Made by a program: the position numbers and the translations under genes
IMG/VR virus record: IMGVR_UViG_3300027805_000095
Location: 1-21,466 of that record
Strand: one strand, 5' to 3'
Origin: a virus
DNA: 21,466 bases
In this document: positions 19,855-21,466 of the stretch, one piece after another
How positions within the stretch are numbered: the stretch's first letter is position 1
How the letters are laid out: every line of letters begins with the position of its first letter
The notes under the pieces: generated by a model
Database searches by the model: none
What the model saw: only the letters and a program-made list of their open reading frames with translations
What the model was told of the DNA's origin: nothing

Positions 19855-20240
19855 AATCTAAGAGTAAAAATGTATTTAAAATGTAATTCAAATGTAACGC
19901 CAAATAAGGCTCTTAATAATATCAGATGTACGATTGCCTCCCTTGTTGTAAAATCGTGCAAGGCAATCAAAAATAAGGCTAAAAAAATAGTGTTTAAAAA
20001 TATGAATTGCATCAAGTGCCATCCATCGGTGAGAAAAACAAACAATGTTGAACTAAATGGATAATCTTCTCCAAGTTCAGGCTTTCCATCCCTCCATTTA
20101 TTTTGCCAACTATATTCACTATTCCAAAATCTATGGCTTAACTTTGAAAATATACTTTCGTAAAAATGAAAGTTTAATTTGTCCATCGCTGCTTTGGCAA
20201 TCGCTGAAATCATTACAAGTATGTAGATTATACTAATCAT
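19851..20240 (-). CDS. Conserved-looking membrane protein of unknown function
   Basis: This 129-residue membrane protein has a hydrophobic N-terminus (about 2-22), a hydrophilic middle with SEYSWQNKWRDGKPELGEDY (about 41-60), then PFSSTLFVFLTDGWHLMQF (about 61-79) and two hydrophobic stretches (76-94 and 101-123). The YSWxNKW, GE and SSTxFVFxTDGWH pattern recalls transmembrane proteins of Bacteroidetes and their phages that lie near tail and lysis genes. It overlaps the 56-residue gene by 8 bases. It may be an additional holin or a membrane protein of cell entry, but no activity can be read from it. Confidence 0.72.
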   Translation of the reverse strand: MISIIYILVMISAIAKAAMDKLNFHFYESIFSKLSHRFWNSEYSWQNKWRDGKPELGEDYPFSSTLFVFLTDGWHLMQFIFLNTIFLALFLIALHDFTTREAIVHLILLRALFGVTFELHFKYIFTLRL

Positions 20241-20403
20241 TGATTATAGCGTATAATACCATTGCAAAAAAATGTAGCACTAACACAAATGCTATTAGTA
20301 AAGCTGTAATTCCAAATGCATCTTTAGTTATAACTAAGTTGATTGCAAATATTAACAATATCGCTATTAATATTTCCCATTGATATGTTCTCCAAGTTTT
20401 CAT
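20233..20403 (-). CDS. Small two-segment membrane protein
   Basis: This 56-residue protein (MKTWRTYQWEILIAILLIFA...) is almost wholly hydrophobic, with two likely membrane segments (about 10-26 and 30-52) and a short charged loop (ITKDAF). I chose the ATG at 20403; a TTG at 20418 lies in the promoter -7 element. RNA would start only about 6 bases upstream, so translation may be nearly leaderless. As the first gene of the lysis unit it could be an antiholin or second holin subunit, but this is inferred from topology. Confidence 0.65.
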   Translation of the reverse strand: MKTWRTYQWEILIAILLIFAINLVITKDAFGITALLIAFVLVLHFFAMVLYAIIND

Positions 20404-20415
20404 AGTTTTTTTTGA

Positions 20416-20444
20416 CAAATATAATTATTTAATCGAAAATCAAA
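20416..20444 (-). promoter_or_regulatory. Promoter of the lysis unit
   Basis: On the minus strand TTTG (20444-20441), 17 bases, TATATTTG (20423-20416), an exact consensus match. The -33 element lies in the last codons of the 55-residue gene. RNA would start near 20409, leaving almost no leader before the ATG at 20403. Confidence 0.6.
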
Positions 20445-20596
20445 CTTTCAATTGCCTTTTTTAATTCTTCGATTGTTTCAAACTCTGTATCTTCTAAATG
20501 TACAAGTCTTATACATCTTTCTAATTCACAATGTGCAGATACTTCATCTACTTGCTCAAAAAAGTTACTTGTTACTTCTAAATTATTTATTTTCAT
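20429..20596 (-). CDS. Hypothetical small acidic protein (55 residues)
   Basis: ATG at 20596 opens a 55-codon frame ending at 20429: MKINNLEVTSNFFEQVDEVS, then AHCELERCIRLVHLEDTEFE, then TIEELKKAIESLIFD. It is acidic and helical, with two cysteines, and has a clean start 2 bases after the stop of the tail-appendage gene. The close spacing and coding-like sequence support it. The promoter for the lysis unit overlaps its 3' end, so it is likely the last gene of the tail operon. No function recognised. Confidence 0.7.
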   Translation of the reverse strand: MKINNLEVTSNFFEQVDEVSAHCELERCIRLVHLEDTEFETIEELKKAIESLIFD

Positions 20597-20598
20597 AT

Positions 20599-21466
20599 TT
20601 AGTTTATTGATATAAATTCACAATTACTACTATCAGCAGATGAACCATTTTGCAACGCAATTATAAAATAATAAGTTGTTGTTGTAAAATTTGGTGTTAA
20701 TGTAGTATTTGCAGCTGTTCTTGTGGTAAAATCATTGACTTGATTTGCAGTTGTATTTGTTACCCTTGTTCCACTTCCACTTCCATCTGCTTTAATTATT
20801 GCCATTGCTCTTTGCATATTTTGACCTAATGTAGTTGCTGCCAAAACTCCAACAACAGACCCAACCAAAATTGGTGAACCACTTAAATTATTAGTTGTGT
20901 TTAAATACATTCTAATTGCTAATGTTCCTGCTGTTCCCGTTTTAATTACTCCTGCATTACACATTGGGCAATCACCATCAACAAACCACCCAGCAGGTAT
21001 TTCCAATCCTTTGCAATATGTGCTTGCTGTTGTACCTGTTACTGCTGTTCCTATTAATGCAGATTGTATTGTTTTTCTTTTACCATCTAATTGTGTTTGA
21101 ATAGCACTTGTAACACCCTTTACATAAGATAATTCTGTTAGGCTCGGCTCTGTCGCAGTATCAAAATGCGTAGGAATACCATTTGCATCTGACTTTAATG
21201 CCCTTGCTGCGGTAATCGCTGCGGCATCGTCTATAACTTGTGCTGCGGTGAAATATGCCAATCTATTAACCGTTCCTGCTCCTGTAATTGCATCAACTGG
21301 CACACCATCTAAATTGATAACCCACGTTGCAAAAGTGCCACCTCCTGTGTGATGTTGAACGTCAACAATAAGTTGACCAGTCGTAGAGTTATAGCTCGTA
21401 ACCTCTCCATGCATGTGGTTTGATGGGTCATAAACTATCAATACTTCTTGTAAAGGAATGTAAGAT
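20599..21466 (-). CDS. Tail appendage or fibre-like protein, C-terminal part
   Basis: The frame is open to the right edge; the codons upstream of the TTG at 21441 read SYIPLQEV and continue out of the window, so the N-terminus is missing and the TTG is not the start. About 289 residues are seen: YDPSNHMHGEVTSYNSTTGQ, then AGTVNRLAYFTAAQVIDDAA and TELSYVKGVTSAIQTQLDGK, the segments common in phage tail-fibre and appendage proteins. The C-terminal domain is rich in Thr, Asn, Gly and Ser with a CPMC pair (DGDCPMCNAG) and is probably beta-structured. It may bind the host surface. The stop at 20599 is 2 bases before the next small gene. Confidence 0.8.
   Translation of the reverse strand, partial: SYIPLQEVLIVYDPSNHMHGEVTSYNSTTGQLIVDVQHHTGGGTFATWVINLDGVPVDAITGAGTVNRLAYFTAAQVIDDAAAITAARALKSDANGIPTHFDTATEPSLTELSYVKGVTSAIQTQLDGKRKTIQSALIGTAVTGTTASTYCKGLEIPAGWFVDGDCPMCNAGVIKTGTAGTLAIRMYLNTTNNLSGSPILVGSVVGVLAATTLGQNMQRAMAIIKADGSGSGTRVTNTTANQVNDFTTRTAANTTLTPNFTTTTYYFIIALQNGSSADSSNCEFISIN

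Noticed and set aside
1-21466. Closure of the window as a circle, joining the fragment at 1-174 to the tail gene at 20599-21466
   Set aside because: Direct joining puts the two open frames out of register and meets a stop soon after the junction; the missing capsid and tape-measure genes also show the window is partial.
1-21466. CRISPR array, tRNA, integrase, repressor or transposase
   Set aside because: I found no regular repeat-spacer pattern, no tRNA cloverleaf and no protein with the motifs of these enzymes on either strand.

Overview
This window is an AT-rich piece of a tailed-phage (or prophage) genome from a Bacteroidetes host, most likely Flavobacteria-like. Every gene I can support reads on the minus strand, so transcription runs from high to low coordinates. 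The host call rests on repeated promoters of the Bacteroidetes type (TTTG or TTG, 16-20 bases, TAnnTTTG), starts without clear Shine-Dalgarno sequences, and lysis proteins built for a Gram-negative envelope. Both ends of the window cut through a structural gene, so capsid, tape-measure and most tail genes probably lie outside it.

In order of transcription: (1) 21466-20429 holds the end of a tail-appendage gene and a 55-residue protein. (2) 20444-17946 is a lysis and membrane unit with its own promoter and an intrinsic terminator: small membrane proteins, an M15 peptidase endolysin, a holin candidate, and a protein with the layout of a unimolecular spanin. (3) 17893-16909 is a promoter followed by three small genes of unknown role. 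(4) 16861-15180 is an unusual stretch of small unrelated genes separated by long imperfect hairpins that end in AAC/GTT-type boxes. It looks like an integron-type cassette array, but no integrase is visible. (5) 15143-13649 holds a ribbon-helix-helix protein, a DnaA domain IV protein and a NinG-like nuclease. (6) 13607-10978 is a promoter followed by a recombination operon: two unknowns, an ssDNA-binding-like protein, a Gp157-like protein, a NinB-like protein and a conserved small protein. (7) 10982-8466 is a promoter, a pseudoknot-like leader, an SNF2-type helicase and a DNA methyltransferase. (8) 8461-5623 is a probable promoter, a leader with two hairpins whose loops are complementary, a small protein, a replication-initiator-like protein and a primase-helicase. 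(9) 5563-1 is a promoter, terminase small and large subunits, then a Mu-like head and connector module (gp36-like, DUF935 portal, gpF-like, gpG-like), a tail-terminator candidate and the start of a structural protein.

The genes fit a lytic or temperate phage that replicates with its own primase-helicase, recombines through NinB, NinG and an SSB-like protein, packages with a Terminase_3-type motor into a Mu-like head, and lyses a Gram-negative cell. The most interesting noncoding signals are the two leader RNAs at 8303-8399 and 10859-10942. They share an AACCCTC stem arm, the same distance to the start codon, and a hairpin loop complementary to an upstream segment. The cassette-like array at 15180-16861 is next. 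Several small genes had to be read by eye (17105-17272, 15868-16038, 20429-20596 and the fragment at 1-174), and several starts were moved to internal ATGs.
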